A stretch of DNA of 64,000 nucleotides from Flavihumibacter rivuli (GTDB lineage Bacteria; Bacteroidota; Bacteroidia; Chitinophagales; Chitinophagaceae), in contig NZ_CP092334.1 in assembly GCF_018595685.2 (NCBI RefSeq), positions 3,004,001 to 3,068,000 of the forward strand, read 5' to 3'. This document shows, in pieces, positions 14,287-24,640 of the stretch; the stretch's first letter is position 1, and each line of letters begins with the position of its first letter. The notes below the pieces were generated by a model. That model saw only the letters and a list, made by a program, of their open reading frames with translations, searched no databases and was not told the origin of the DNA. Both the position numbers and the translations under genes were made by a program.

Positions 14287-16107
14287 TTAGTGTGCGCTTT
14301 CATTGGCGCCAACCGGCTCTGTTTGGGGGATGAACTCACGGCCATCCTTACCATAGTCATAAGGCCAGCGATGAACTTCAGGGATCTCTCCATCCCAGTT
14401 ACCGTGACCAGGACGGATTGGTGTAGTCCACTCGAGGGTGGTAGAACCCCATGGATTCTGTGTCCTTACCCTCCTACCCTTGAAAATAGAGTAGATGAAG
14501 TTGAACACGAACAGCAACTGAACCGCAAACACGATCATGGTTACGATAGAGATGAATTTGTTCAGTCCACCGAACTGGTTGAAAGAAGCCCAGCCACTGA
14601 AATCCAGGTAACGACGGGGCATACCAGCCAGACCTTCATAGTGCATTGGCCAGAAGATCAGGTAAGCACCCACCAATGTTATCCAGAAGTGGATATAGGC
14701 AAGGGTATTGTTCATGTAGCGACCATACATCTTGGGGAACCAGTGGTACACACCGGCAAACATACCGAAGAAGGAAGCCACACCCATTACAATGTGGAAG
14801 TGCGCGATTACGAAATAAGTATCGTGCAGGTGGATATCCAGGGTTGAGTTACCCAGGAAGATACCGGTCAAACCACCGGAAATGAAGAGGCTCACAAAAC
14901 CGATTGAGAAAAGCATACCAGGCGTAAAGCGAAGGTTACCCCTCCAAAGGGTGGTCAGCCAGTTGAAGACCTTGATAGCCGAAGGTACGGCGATCAACAG
15001 GGTCAGCAACACGAAGAATGAACCAAGGAATGGATTCAGACCGGTTACGAACATGTGGTGTGCCCATACCAGGAAGGCCAGTACAGCGATCGCGAACAAT
15101 GAACCCAACATCGCCATATAACCGAAGATCGGCTTACGGGCGTTGGTAGACATGATCTCTGATACCATACCCATCGCAGGCAGCAGGATGATATATACTT
15201 CAGGGTGACCCAGGAACCAGAACAGGTGCTGGTACAGGATGGCACTACCACCTTCGTTAGGCAGGGCCTTCTGGGTTGAAGCCACGAAAATATCAGACAG
15301 GTAGAAGCTGGTTCCGGCATGACGGTCAAACAACAGCAGGATGAAACCAGAGAACAGTACGGGGAATGAAAGAACGCCCAATACAGCTGTGAAGAAGAAC
15401 GCCCAGATGGTCAGCGGCATCCTGGTCATACTCATACCCTTCGTACGCATGTTCAGGATGGTGGAGATATAGTTCAGACCACCCAACAGTGAACTCACAA
15501 CGAAAAGGGCCATGGAGATCAACCAAAGGTCCATACCGATCTTGGAGCCTTCAGAAGCATCACCCAACGCACTCAGCGGGGGATAAGAAGTCCAACCACC
15601 ACTGGCAGGACCAGTTTGTACAAACAGGGAAGATACCATCACCACGCTGGCAAGGAAGAAGAACCAATAGCTCAGCATGTTCATGAAGGGCGAAGCCATA
15701 TCACGGGCACCAACCTGCAGCGGAATGAGGAAGTTCGAGAAGGTACCACTCAGACCGGCAGTCAGTACAAAGAATACCAACACGGTACCGTGCATGGTCA
15801 CCAATGCATAATAGAATTCTGGCTGAAGCTTACCGCCCTTCGCCCATTTACCTAACAAGTCTTCCAGGATAGGGAAGGTCTGGTCAGGATAACCCAACTG
15901 CAAACGGAACAGTACCGAGAACAAACCACCAATGATTGCCCAGATCATACCTGTGATCAGGAACTGCTTGGCGATCATCTTGTGGTCCTGGCTGAAAACA
16001 TACTTAGTGATGAATGTCTCTTGGTGGTGATGTCCATGATGCTCATCATGATGAACCTCATGTGTCGTAATCACCTCAGCATGTCCGTGCAAAGCTTCTG
16101 TGCTCAT
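14287..16107 (-). CDS. ctaD: cytochrome c oxidase subunit I
   Basis: Catalytic subunit of 606 residues with heme a, heme a3 and CuB; about 12 helices. Recognisable pieces: the GHPEVYI motif with Glu of the D-channel and the Tyr-His pair (near residue 300), WAHHMFVTGL, the distal HLHDTYFVIAHFHIVMG heme ligands and a His-rich N-terminus (HHDEHHGHHHQE). It reduces O2 to water and pumps protons. It lies between subunit II (49-nt gap) and ctaB and is followed by a strong terminator. The A1-type Glu is present, so proton pumping is expected from family knowledge. Confidence 0.97.
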   Translation of the reverse strand: MSTEALHGHAEVITTHEVHHDEHHGHHHQETFITKYVFSQDHKMIAKQFLITGMIWAIIGGLFSVLFRLQLGYPDQTFPILEDLLGKWAKGGKLQPEFYYALVTMHGTVLVFFVLTAGLSGTFSNFLIPLQVGARDMASPFMNMLSYWFFFLASVVMVSSLFVQTGPASGGWTSYPPLSALGDASEGSKIGMDLWLISMALFVVSSLLGGLNYISTILNMRTKGMSMTRMPLTIWAFFFTAVLGVLSFPVLFSGFILLLFDRHAGTSFYLSDIFVASTQKALPNEGGSAILYQHLFWFLGHPEVYIILLPAMGMVSEIMSTNARKPIFGYMAMLGSLFAIAVLAFLVWAHHMFVTGLNPFLGSFFVLLTLLIAVPSAIKVFNWLTTLWRGNLRFTPGMLFSIGFVSLFISGGLTGIFLGNSTLDIHLHDTYFVIAHFHIVMGVASFFGMFAGVYHWFPKMYGRYMNNTLAYIHFWITLVGAYLIFWPMHYEGLAGMPRRYLDFSGWASFNQFGGLNKFISIVTMIVFAVQLLFVFNFIYSIFKGRRVRTQNPWGSTTLEWTTPIRPGHGNWDGEIPEVHRWPYDYGKDGREFIPQTEPVGANESAH

Positions 16108-16156
16108 GTGAAATTTTTTATTAATACGGAACCTTTATCCTTAACTCAATTAATCT

Positions 16157-17221
16157 TTAGTTCTGTGCGATCATTTTTTCAGCCTTCTCAGTAGTGGCCA
16201 CCTTTTGGGTGCTGTCTGCTGCAGGCTTGGCCATGGGATCCTTATCAGGGAACACCATTACATAGTTCGCTTTCTGCTTGGCCATCCAAAGCGCATACTC
16301 CGCAGGGCTTACAACTTTCACGATACCCTTCATAGAGAAGTGACCCTTACCACACATCTGGTCGCAGGAGATCTCATACTCAAAATCAGGGTTACCGGTC
16401 TTCTCCTTCATCTCAGCGGTAGTGTACTTCGGAGTGAACCACATAGTGGTAGGTGTTCCGGGAACAGCATCCATCTTCATACGGAAGTGAACCAGGCCTA
16501 CGTCATGCACTACATCGCGGCTATTGATCACCAGCTTCACCGGCTTACCAACAACCATATAGAGCGCCTCGTTGGTAACGATATCATCATGGGCTGCTTT
16601 ATCATCCCAGATAAGACCCAGCTGGTTCAATTTACCTTCGTCAATATTCTTATAGTACTTCTTACCAAATACGTTATCCTTACCTGGGTAACGATAGATC
16701 CAACCAAACTGCTTACCAGTGATCTCAACCACAGTAGCATTCTGGGGAGCATCTCCGGTAATCTTGAACCAGTAGTACAAGCCAAAGCCAACCAACACGG
16801 TCAGGGAAATGGCAGGAACTACAGTCCAGATGATCTCCAGTTTGTTATCATGAGGGAAGTAATATGCCTTACGCTTTTCAGAATACTGGTATTTGAAAGC
16901 GAAAACAAACAACATGATTTGGGTAACGAAGAATACAAATCCTGTTATGGCCAGGGTGATGTACAACATAGTGTCGATCTTCTCACCATGGTCAGAAGCA
17001 GCCTCCCCGAGGATCTTGCCCTTGTACAATTCATTACAGAAATAAACACCGATCAGTCCCAACACGAGGAAAGCGATCAGCAGAAAACCATTGATGCGGT
17101 TATTTTGCTCAAAAGTTTTCTTTTCACCTTTCAACACCGATACATACTCGCTGGCTTTGGCGATCTGGAAGACCACGATAAAACCCAACAACAGGATCGC
17201 TATGATTAATAAAGTTGACAT
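16157..17221 (-). CDS. ctaC: cytochrome c oxidase subunit II
   Basis: CuA subunit of 354 residues. The cupredoxin domain has the full CuA set: His239 (DVVHDVG), Cys286, Cys290, His294 and Met297 in SCDQMCGKGHFSM. There is no fused cytochrome c domain, so the electron donor is a separate cytochrome or ActE. Four hydrophobic segments lie before the cupredoxin (about 3-20, 44-62, 85-108 and 130-152), two more than in the classic two-helix subunit. It is the first oxidase gene after actF. Confidence 0.96.
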   Translation of the reverse strand: MSTLLIIAILLLGFIVVFQIAKASEYVSVLKGEKKTFEQNNRINGFLLIAFLVLGLIGVYFCNELYKGKILGEAASDHGEKIDTMLYITLAITGFVFFVTQIMLFVFAFKYQYSEKRKAYYFPHDNKLEIIWTVVPAISLTVLVGFGLYYWFKITGDAPQNATVVEITGKQFGWIYRYPGKDNVFGKKYYKNIDEGKLNQLGLIWDDKAAHDDIVTNEALYMVVGKPVKLVINSRDVVHDVGLVHFRMKMDAVPGTPTTMWFTPKYTTAEMKEKTGNPDFEYEISCDQMCGKGHFSMKGIVKVVSPAEYALWMAKQKANYVMVFPDKDPMAKPAADSTQKVATTEKAEKMIAQN

Positions 17222-17293
17222 GTCTTATACCGTGTTTATACAAAGTTTTAAATGAATGCGCGTTCTTTCAGCTTTTGTTTAAGGTTATCCCTT

Positions 17294-18511
17294 TTAAGTA
17301 TGGTGAATAACACTCTCCTTGAAGAAGGGGTGGTTCTTGGCGATCAGCGAATGCTTGCTCAGTGCATTGCCAGCTGACCACATAATGATTCCAATGAATC
17401 CAGCAGCCACACCGAAATCAAAGAGGTTGAGTTCAACATGCTCCTTGCTTACGCTGGCCATAACCATTTGGTAGAAATCTACCCAGTGACCAAAGATGAT
17501 CAGTACGGCCATGAATACCAGCAAAGTATAGTTACGCTTACTGCTCCTCCTCATCAGGATCAATAATGGAGCCAGGAAGTTAACGATCAAGTTCAGGAAG
17601 AAAATACCACGGTAAGGACCCTGTACGCGATGCTTGAAATAAACGGTTTCTTCAGGGATATTCGCATACCAAATCAGCATGTACTGGCTGAACCACAGGT
17701 AGGTCCAGAATACGGAGAAGGCGAACATGAACTTACCAAGGTCATGCAGGTGCTCCTGGTTAACGAGTTCCAGGTAACCCTTATTCTTCAGGTAGATAAC
17801 AAACAGGGTAACCAGTGACATACCTGCCACGAAGGAAGAAGCAAAGGTGTACCAGCTATACATGGTAGAATACCAGTGCGCATCGATACTCATCAGCCAC
17901 AACCAGGGGGTTACAGAAGCAACGGTCAGGGCAAACCATACCAGGAACAAAGAACCCCAGATGGTATTCTTGAAGATGTATTTGCGGCCTTCTTCTACTG
18001 TCAAAGGTCCCTTCTCATCCAGCTCACGGCTCAGGCTACGCATTTTAGCACCCAGGATGATCCACAAACCGATGGTCAGGACAGTCCAAACTATAAAGAA
18101 TGTAGGGTTCAGGAAACCTGATTTACCCAAGAGGATCTTGTCATCACCAGGAGTAAGCCAATGGTAGATATGGTGCTGGTGACCAAGAACGAGGGCCAGC
18201 AATACTACCAGGGCGATAATACCCAGGGGAATTACAGCGGTTGAAATGGCTTCCGGCACACGGCGGAAGGCCATTTGCCAACCACCCATAGCCAGGGTAG
18301 TAGCACAGATAAAGAACATGGATGCGTTGACCACCAACAGGAAGAATACGCTGTTGAACAGCATGGTTCCCCAGAAACGGGCCTGGTGGTGTTCATCACC
18401 GGCACCATATAAGAAGTAGCCGGCAAGGATGGAAACCAATCCTACCCCCATCAGGATCATCGACCACATCTTGTACTTCGCAGGTATTTCAAATTGCTCT
18501 CTGAAAGACAT
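17294..18511 (-). CDS. actF: alternative complex III subunit ActF
   Basis: NrfD/PsrC-like membrane subunit of 405 residues with about ten helices; it pairs with ActC in the quinol:acceptor oxidoreductase core. Features include RARFWG-type loop (HHQARFWGTMLFNS), repeated helices and a basic C-terminus (LSKHSLIAKNHPFFKES). The frame opens with a TTG at 18517, but the ATG at 18511 gives MSFREQFEIP, which I chose. It follows actE (42-nt gap) and precedes oxidase subunit II (72-nt gap), which links complex III and the oxidase in one operon. Confidence 0.93.
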   Translation of the reverse strand: MSFREQFEIPAKYKMWSMILMGVGLVSILAGYFLYGAGDEHHQARFWGTMLFNSVFFLLVVNASMFFICATTLAMGGWQMAFRRVPEAISTAVIPLGIIALVVLLALVLGHQHHIYHWLTPGDDKILLGKSGFLNPTFFIVWTVLTIGLWIILGAKMRSLSRELDEKGPLTVEEGRKYIFKNTIWGSLFLVWFALTVASVTPWLWLMSIDAHWYSTMYSWYTFASSFVAGMSLVTLFVIYLKNKGYLELVNQEHLHDLGKFMFAFSVFWTYLWFSQYMLIWYANIPEETVYFKHRVQGPYRGIFFLNLIVNFLAPLLILMRRSSKRNYTLLVFMAVLIIFGHWVDFYQMVMASVSKEHVELNLFDFGVAAGFIGIIMWSAGNALSKHSLIAKNHPFFKESVIHHT

Positions 18512-18553
18512 TCTCAAAAATTTATCGTTTGGTCAAATTGGTTGTCTCTTGTA

Positions 18554-19189
18554 TTATTTTTTAGCAGTGGCAGTTGAATCGGCTGCTGCTGGTGCAGGAG
18601 CTGATCCGCCTTTGGCCTCACGCTGCTTGGCTTTGATATAATGAACGATCATCCAGCGCTGCTTAGGGGTAACCTGGCTGGCATAAGCTCCCATCAGGTT
18701 CTTACCATAAGTGATAGAGTGGAACATGGTTCCTTCACTCATTGCTTCGTAAAGCGGGTCACCAACAAGGGTAGCTGGCTTTGCAGGGTATGGGCCATCA
18801 CCGCCTTTGTACAGCGGTCCGTTACCATCAAGCTTTGCTCCGTGGCAAATACCACAGTTGATCAGGTAAATACGCTCTGCTTCTACGGTCTGCGCAGAAT
18901 CCAGGAGCGGAAGCGGGTTCTTCAGGCTGGAAGAAGTTACATAGCTACCGGTAGTATCGGCCAGCATCTTGTAGATCACTTCTTCATCACGACTAACAGT
19001 ACCGGCAACTGGCTTGGCAGTGTAATTGATACCTTGCTCCTGGAGCTGGCGGTTGTCATTATAAGTTTCTACTGCACGGCTATAGGCCATATCAGGCATA
19101 TAGACCTTACCTGGCTCGCGCTTTACTTCACTGCAGGCGGTAATGCTTGCAGCACCGATTAACACAGCTATGATGGATATCTTATTCAT
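18554..19189 (-). CDS. actE: alternative complex III subunit ActE, monoheme cytochrome c lipoprotein
   Basis: Lipoprotein of 211 residues with lipobox SITAC (Cys19) and one class I cytochrome c domain. The heme site is CGICH at 112-116 and a likely distal Met lies in KNLMGAYASQV. A low-complexity Ala/Pro/Lys tail ends the protein. In ACIII, ActE takes electrons from ActA and passes them to the oxidase. Position between actD and actF supports the call. Confidence 0.93.
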   Translation of the reverse strand: MNKISIIAVLIGAASITACSEVKREPGKVYMPDMAYSRAVETYNDNRQLQEQGINYTAKPVAGTVSRDEEVIYKMLADTTGSYVTSSSLKNPLPLLDSAQTVEAERIYLINCGICHGAKLDGNGPLYKGGDGPYPAKPATLVGDPLYEAMSEGTMFHSITYGKNLMGAYASQVTPKQRWMIVHYIKAKQREAKGGSAPAPAAADSTATAKK

Positions 19190-19228
19190 TGCTCGATGGA
19201 TCTTTCTGATTTTCCTAAACTTATTTCC

Positions 19229-19804
19229 TTATTTGGTTTGGTAAAGGGCTTGCTCTTTATCGTAGCGTCCCAGCCACCAGCCGGTCTCGGCTTCCTGTAC
19301 ATTGATCTCCTTTGCACCTGCATTTTCCAGGAAAGCCTTAACATCAGCCTCATTGGTCTTACCGGTCAACTCGATGGCCATGACAAACAGGTCATCGGTT
19401 GCCCTTAAATGGAAATGATGTTTCTTAACAAAGGGAGCCAATTGGCAGAGGTAACAAAAGGTCAGTACCATACCCACCGCTGAGAAAAGAACGGTCAATT
19501 CAAAGGTGATGGGAATGAACGCAGGCAGCGGGAAGTGAGGCTTACCACCAATGTTCAGGGGCCAATCCTTGGTAAACACCCAGCTCATGAAGGTCAGGGC
19601 TGTAGTGGTACCGGTAATTCCATAAATGAAACCTGCGGTATGCAGACTGGTGTCACGCAATCCCATAGCCTGGTCCAGGCCATGGATAGGGAATGGTGTA
19701 TAGACATCGTGGATCTTGTAACCAGCCTTGCGAACCTTTTTCACAGCTGGAAAAAGAACCTTTTCGTCATCAAAACAGCCTACAACAAACTTTTTAACTG
19801 CCAT
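19229..19804 (-). CDS. actD: alternative complex III subunit ActD (DUF3341)
   Basis: Membrane protein of 191 residues with the DUF3341 layout. An N-terminal soluble part (VGCFDDEKVLFPAVKKVRKAGYKIHDVYTPFPIHGLDQAMGL) is followed by two helices around TAGFIYGITGTTTALTFMSWVF and FIPITFELTVLFSAVGMVLTF, then a C-terminal domain (ELTGKTNEADVKAFLENAGAKEINV). It is a structural subunit of ACIII. It lies between actC and actE, with a 56-nt gap to actC. Confidence 0.95.
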   Translation of the reverse strand: MAVKKFVVGCFDDEKVLFPAVKKVRKAGYKIHDVYTPFPIHGLDQAMGLRDTSLHTAGFIYGITGTTTALTFMSWVFTKDWPLNIGGKPHFPLPAFIPITFELTVLFSAVGMVLTFCYLCQLAPFVKKHHFHLRATDDLFVMAIELTGKTNEADVKAFLENAGAKEINVQEAETGWWLGRYDKEQALYQTK

Positions 19805-19860
19805 ATTTAAAAAAATTCTGAATTCTAAATTAATTACCTCTCTACTGGACGCTTCCTCAA

Positions 19861-21306
19861 TTAGTGAGCATGTGCATGCTCGTGGGCAAAATGCTCAACG
19901 GTTGACTGCTCTTCTTTTTCCATGTCATCCTTATAGCTCTCACCATTCTTCTTCAGGATATGCTTGATCTCAGCGATAGCGATAACCGGGAAGTATTTGG
20001 AGAACAGGAAGTAACAGGTAAAGAACAGGCCGAAGGTTCCAAGGTAGAATCCAACTTCCCAGATGGTAGGAGCATAATAAGTACTCCAGCTACTTGGGAT
20101 ATAGTCACGGTAAATAGAGGTAACGATGATCACGAAACGCTCGAACCACATACCTACGTTTACGATGATACTCATGAAGAAGGTGAACAACAGGTTCCTT
20201 CTCAGTTTCCTGAACCAGAAGAACTGGGGAGCGATCACGTTACAGCTCATCATCAGCCAGTAGCTCCATGCATATGGAGTGCTGAGGTCGTAACGGTTCT
20301 TGAACGCAGCCATTTCGTAAGGGTTCTGGCCATACCAGGAGATGAACAGCTCGGTGATATAGGCGATACCTACGATAGAACCGGTCAGTACAATTACTTT
20401 GTTCATCACTTCAATGTGCTCCATGGTGATATAATCTTCCAGGTTCAGCACCTTACGGGTAATGATCAGCAGGGTTTGTACCATCGCAAAACCCGAGAAG
20501 ATCGCACCCGCAACGAAGTAGGGCGGGAAGATGGTGGTATGCCATCCGGGGATTACTGAGGTAGCGAAGTCAAAGGATACGATGGTGTGTACAGAAAGTA
20601 CCAGTGGGGTACTCAAACCAGCCAACACCAGTGAAAGGGCTTCATGACGCTGCCAGTGCTTGGTAGAGCCGGTCCAGCCGAATGCCAGCACACCATAGAG
20701 GTGCTTGCGCCACTTTTCCTTTGCACGGTCACGAACGGTAGCCAGGTCAGGGATCAGACCAGAATACCAGAACAACAGTGATACAGTAAAGTAAGTAGAG
20801 ATCGCGAATACGTCCCACAACAGTGGTGAGTTGAAGTTCACCCACAAAGGACCACGGCTGTTGGGATAAGGCAGAACGAAGAAGGCCATCCAAACACGTC
20901 CCATGTGGAAGATGGGGAACTGGCCGGCACACATTACCGCGAAGATGGTCATCGCTTCTGCTGCACGGTTCACACCAGTACGCCATCCCTGGCGGAACAG
21001 CAAAAGGATCGCTGAGATCAGGGTACCCGCGTGACCGATACCTACCCACCATACGAAGTTGGTGATATCCCAACCCCAACCGATCGTCTTGTTCAGGTTC
21101 CATTCCCCGATACCGTAAACTACTTCACGATATACAGAATACACACCGAACAACAACAATGCAACTGAAATTGTAAAGCCGATCTTCCACAAACGGGTGG
21201 GCTTCATCTCAATAGGGCGAACGATGTCCTCTGTTACCTGGTGGTAAGACTTGGCTCCCGTTACCAGTGGTTGCCTTACTTGCGATTCGTATCTTAATGA
21301 TGCCAT
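19861..21306 (-). CDS. actC: alternative complex III subunit ActC (NrfD/PsrC-like)
   Basis: Polytopic membrane subunit of 481 residues, about ten helices, probable quinol-binding core and homologous to ActF. NrfD-type features: GWGWDITNFVWWVGIGHAGTLISAILLLFRQ, HMGRVWMAFFVLPYPN and SVHTIVSFDFATSVIPGWHTTIFPPYFVAGAIFSG. The C-terminus is His-rich (HFAHEHAHAH). It lies between actB (95-nt gap) and actD. Confidence 0.95.
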   Translation of the reverse strand: MASLRYESQVRQPLVTGAKSYHQVTEDIVRPIEMKPTRLWKIGFTISVALLLFGVYSVYREVVYGIGEWNLNKTIGWGWDITNFVWWVGIGHAGTLISAILLLFRQGWRTGVNRAAEAMTIFAVMCAGQFPIFHMGRVWMAFFVLPYPNSRGPLWVNFNSPLLWDVFAISTYFTVSLLFWYSGLIPDLATVRDRAKEKWRKHLYGVLAFGWTGSTKHWQRHEALSLVLAGLSTPLVLSVHTIVSFDFATSVIPGWHTTIFPPYFVAGAIFSGFAMVQTLLIITRKVLNLEDYITMEHIEVMNKVIVLTGSIVGIAYITELFISWYGQNPYEMAAFKNRYDLSTPYAWSYWLMMSCNVIAPQFFWFRKLRRNLLFTFFMSIIVNVGMWFERFVIIVTSIYRDYIPSSWSTYYAPTIWEVGFYLGTFGLFFTCYFLFSKYFPVIAIAEIKHILKKNGESYKDDMEKEEQSTVEHFAHEHAHAH

Positions 21307-21401
21307 ATCGTATTAGCATTTAGCTTTCGGGTTTCACCCCTCCGGCTTGTTGGTTTTAGTTTCTTTATTCTTCCTATTCTTCTGTTCTTTCAAACACCTT
21401 A

Positions 21402-24400
21402 TTAGTGCTTCTCACCATGGGCTTCAGCAGCTGGTGCAGCTTCATGATGCTCTTCACCGGCATGGGCGCTGATCACTTCTGTGTTGCGCACCTTGGCCAG
21501 GTAGCTAACATTCGGCAATACGTGGATCTGCTCCTGTACATAGAACAAACGGGTTTCGTTTGTCTTGCGGGCCTCGCTGATAGCGCTCTTGCTGTCGTTA
21601 ACGTTACCGAACACGATGGCATCGGCGGCACAAGCCTGCTGGCAAGCAGTCTTCACATCACCATTCTCGAGCGGACGGCCTTCTTTCTTGGCCTTCAGCT
21701 TACCTTCCTGCAGACGCTGTACGCAGAAGGAACACTTCTCGATCACACCACGGCTACGAACCGTAACATCCGGGTTCAGCACCATGCGGGTCAGGTCATC
21801 GTTCATCATCATGATCACATCGCTGGCCTCATCCTGGTTACCCTTGAAGCTGTCAGCTCCGGTGTAGTCAGCCCAGTTGAAACGACGTACCTTATATGGA
21901 CAGTTGTTAGCGCAATACCTGGTACCGATACAACGGTTGTAGGTCATCTGGTTCAAGCCTTCAGAGCTGTGGTTGGTAGCTGCTACCGGACAAACGTTCT
22001 CACAAGGAGCGTTATCGCAGTGCTGGCACAGCATCGGCTGGAACACGGTCTGGATGCTTTCAGGATCTTCTACATTACCGGTGAAGTAACGGTCGATACG
22101 CAACCAGTGCATATCGTGTGCACGGAGCACTTCAGACTTACCTACAACGGACACGTTATTTTCAGCATTACAAGCCACCACACAGGCACCGCAACCGTAA
22201 CAGCTGTTCAGGTCGATGCTCATACCCCACTTGATACCGGGCTTGTCAAACACAGGATAGATGGTTCCATCCTTCTCGTAATTCTCTAGTCCACCCCATG
22301 GTGCCAGTTCCTTGGCACGAGCTTCCAGGATCTGCTTGGGGTTCTTGGTATATTCTGCCAGTGACAATTCCTTGATCACCTCATGACGACCTTCATAGCT
22401 GCTATGGGTCTGGGTTGTGGCGATCTTGAAGGCACTGTTCTCTGATTTTTCTACTGTAGCATCAGCATGGCGGATCACGGTAGTTCCGTTGAAGCTGGCC
22501 AGGTGGAATACATTCTGTCCTACACCTGCAGCAGCTTTACCAATATGCTCTGAACGTCCGTAACCAACCGCAATGGCGATAGTATCATGGTTCATGCCGG
22601 GGATCAGCAACACCGGAAGTTCCACTTCCTTCTTATTGCCAACCTTCACCTTAACCGCAGGCTTCTTGGGGAATGCCTCGTATTCATCAGCCTGGGTACT
22701 GTTGGTAAGGTCGATACCAAACAATTCCTTACCCAGGGAAGGGGACATCATCACATAGTTGTCCCAGGTAGCACGGGTAATGGGATCCGGCATTTCCTGC
22801 AACCAGGGGTTATTGGCCTGGCGACCATCACCGATGGCAACTTTCTGGTACAACACCACTTCAACCTTACCACCTTTCTTGGCACCGGCAACAGCAGCAG
22901 CAGCCTGGGCTACAACTCCTGCATTGAAGGAGGCTCCACCAACTGCAGGGGTAGCAGGTTCGATCACACCGTCCTGAAGGGCCTTCAGGTAGGTATCATT
23001 GCTGCCCAGTTTAGCGGTCCAGAAATTCTTATGGTAATCAGCGAATGTTGCGGTATTGCCACTCCACTTCAGCAGGCTTTCCTGCCACTGGCGTGTCTTG
23101 AACAGCGGAGCGATGGTTGGCTGGATCAGGCTGATATAGCCAGACTTAGGTTCAGCATCTCCCCAGCTCTCCAGGAAATTGTTGGAGGGAAGTACATACT
23201 TACACAGTTCAGTGGTCTCGTCTTTCTTCTCATTGAAAGACACAGATACCTTCACTTTCTTCAAGCCGGCCTTGAACTGCTCAGCATCATGGTAATCGTA
23301 TGCAGGGTTAACATCGGCAACCAGCAGGGCTCCGATCTTACCGGCATTCATATCAGCTACCAGGGTAGCCATTTCAGCATCGATACCGGCCTTTACCTGC
23401 AGGGTTTCAGCCCAGTTGATGGTAGTACCATTGGCACCGATGGCCTCATTGATCGCATTAACAAGGATCTGCACATTCACGTCGTTGCTTCCGCTAACAA
23501 CCAGTGCCTGACCCTTATGGGCTGCCAGGTCCTTGGCAACTTTTTCAATTCCTTTCTTCAGCTTATCACCGCTCACACCGCTAACGCCCTGGCCATTCAG
23601 AGCACCCAACAGTGCAGCTGCAACAGCGCCGGTCTCGGAAGGACGGTGCGTGAAACGCTCGTCAGCGTTTGAGCCGGTAAGGCTCAGCATGCTTTCGAAC
23701 TGGTAGTGCTTGCTCATGTTGAGGTTGGAAGGATTAACCTTACGACCCTTGGAATAAGCCTTACCGAATTCAACGGGGTTCAACCAGGTACCGAGGAAAT
23801 CAGCACCAAGGCTCACCACTACTTTTGCCTTATCGAAATGATAGGAAGGAATGGCGCGCTTGCCATAAGAGGCTTCGTTGGCCAGCAACAAGCCGGTATA
23901 AGATACCGCATCGTATTGAACGTGGCGGCTATTGGGATATTTAGCGAGGAATTCGCTGATTACTTGTTTAGAGGAAGGGGAGTTTATTGTACCGGTCAGC
24001 AGTACTACAGGAGCACCACCCAGGCCATTCAGCGCATCACCCACCATTTTATCGAAAGCATCGAAAGTGGAAACTTCCTTACCATCTGCCAGGGGATAGC
24101 GCAAACGGGCTGTATCATAAAGGTCCAGGACAGAAGCCTGTACCCTTGCTGAAGTACCGCCTTTAGTAAAGCTGGACAGTTCGTTACCCTCGATCTTGAT
24201 GGGGCGGCCATCACGAACCTTGGCTACAACTGGAATGGCTTCACCACCGGCAACATAAGTTGTTGCATAGTATTCAGCCACACCCGGAGTAATATCTGCG
24301 GGACGGTTAACGAAGGGGATAGCCTTCTTTACAGGGGTTTCACAGCTGGCAGCTACTGCGGCAGCAGCGGTGCTGAAACCCAGGTATTTCAAAAAGTCCC

Positions 24401-24545
24401 TACGAGGAGTTTTGGCATCTGTTAAGCCTTGGGCATCAAAATTCTCAAACGGCAGCTCTTCCTTAAACTCGTCCTGTGCGTTCTTTTGATGTGCTTCTGA
24501 GTTGTTCAACTCGCCGAAACTTTGCCAGTACTTTTTTTGCTCCAT
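21402..24545 (-). CDS. actB: alternative complex III subunit ActB (molybdopterin-type fold plus Fe-S domain)
   Basis: Largest ACIII subunit, 1047 residues. Near residue 50 lies a twin-arginine-type signal (RRDFLKYLGF, then an Ala-rich hydrophobic stretch). Residues 60 to about 730 form a molybdopterin-oxidoreductase-like B1 domain, which in ACIII carries no cofactor. The rest is the B2 ferredoxin-like domain with four cysteine clusters: CYGCGACVVAC, CQHCDNAPCENVC, CIGTRYCANNC and CSFCVQ with CQQAC. It relays electrons between hemes and quinol sites. The frame opens with TTG at 24554; the ATG at 24545 (MEQKKYW) matches the family start. Confidence 0.95.
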   Translation of the reverse strand: MEQKKYWQSFGELNNSEAHQKNAQDEFKEELPFENFDAQGLTDAKTPRRDFLKYLGFSTAAAAVAASCETPVKKAIPFVNRPADITPGVAEYYATTYVAGGEAIPVVAKVRDGRPIKIEGNELSSFTKGGTSARVQASVLDLYDTARLRYPLADGKEVSTFDAFDKMVGDALNGLGGAPVVLLTGTINSPSSKQVISEFLAKYPNSRHVQYDAVSYTGLLLANEASYGKRAIPSYHFDKAKVVVSLGADFLGTWLNPVEFGKAYSKGRKVNPSNLNMSKHYQFESMLSLTGSNADERFTHRPSETGAVAAALLGALNGQGVSGVSGDKLKKGIEKVAKDLAAHKGQALVVSGSNDVNVQILVNAINEAIGANGTTINWAETLQVKAGIDAEMATLVADMNAGKIGALLVADVNPAYDYHDAEQFKAGLKKVKVSVSFNEKKDETTELCKYVLPSNNFLESWGDAEPKSGYISLIQPTIAPLFKTRQWQESLLKWSGNTATFADYHKNFWTAKLGSNDTYLKALQDGVIEPATPAVGGASFNAGVVAQAAAAVAGAKKGGKVEVVLYQKVAIGDGRQANNPWLQEMPDPITRATWDNYVMMSPSLGKELFGIDLTNSTQADEYEAFPKKPAVKVKVGNKKEVELPVLLIPGMNHDTIAIAVGYGRSEHIGKAAAGVGQNVFHLASFNGTTVIRHADATVEKSENSAFKIATTQTHSSYEGRHEVIKELSLAEYTKNPKQILEARAKELAPWGGLENYEKDGTIYPVFDKPGIKWGMSIDLNSCYGCGACVVACNAENNVSVVGKSEVLRAHDMHWLRIDRYFTGNVEDPESIQTVFQPMLCQHCDNAPCENVCPVAATNHSSEGLNQMTYNRCIGTRYCANNCPYKVRRFNWADYTGADSFKGNQDEASDVIMMMNDDLTRMVLNPDVTVRSRGVIEKCSFCVQRLQEGKLKAKKEGRPLENGDVKTACQQACAADAIVFGNVNDSKSAISEARKTNETRLFYVQEQIHVLPNVSYLAKVRNTEVISAHAGEEHHEAAPAAEAHGEKH

Positions 24546-24640
24546 ATAATCCAAACCCCTGAAGGGGAATTGATTTTAGTTATGAAAAATGGTTTTTATT
24601 GCTATTGCTTATTCAGGCTGCGACCAGGGCCGCATCTTGA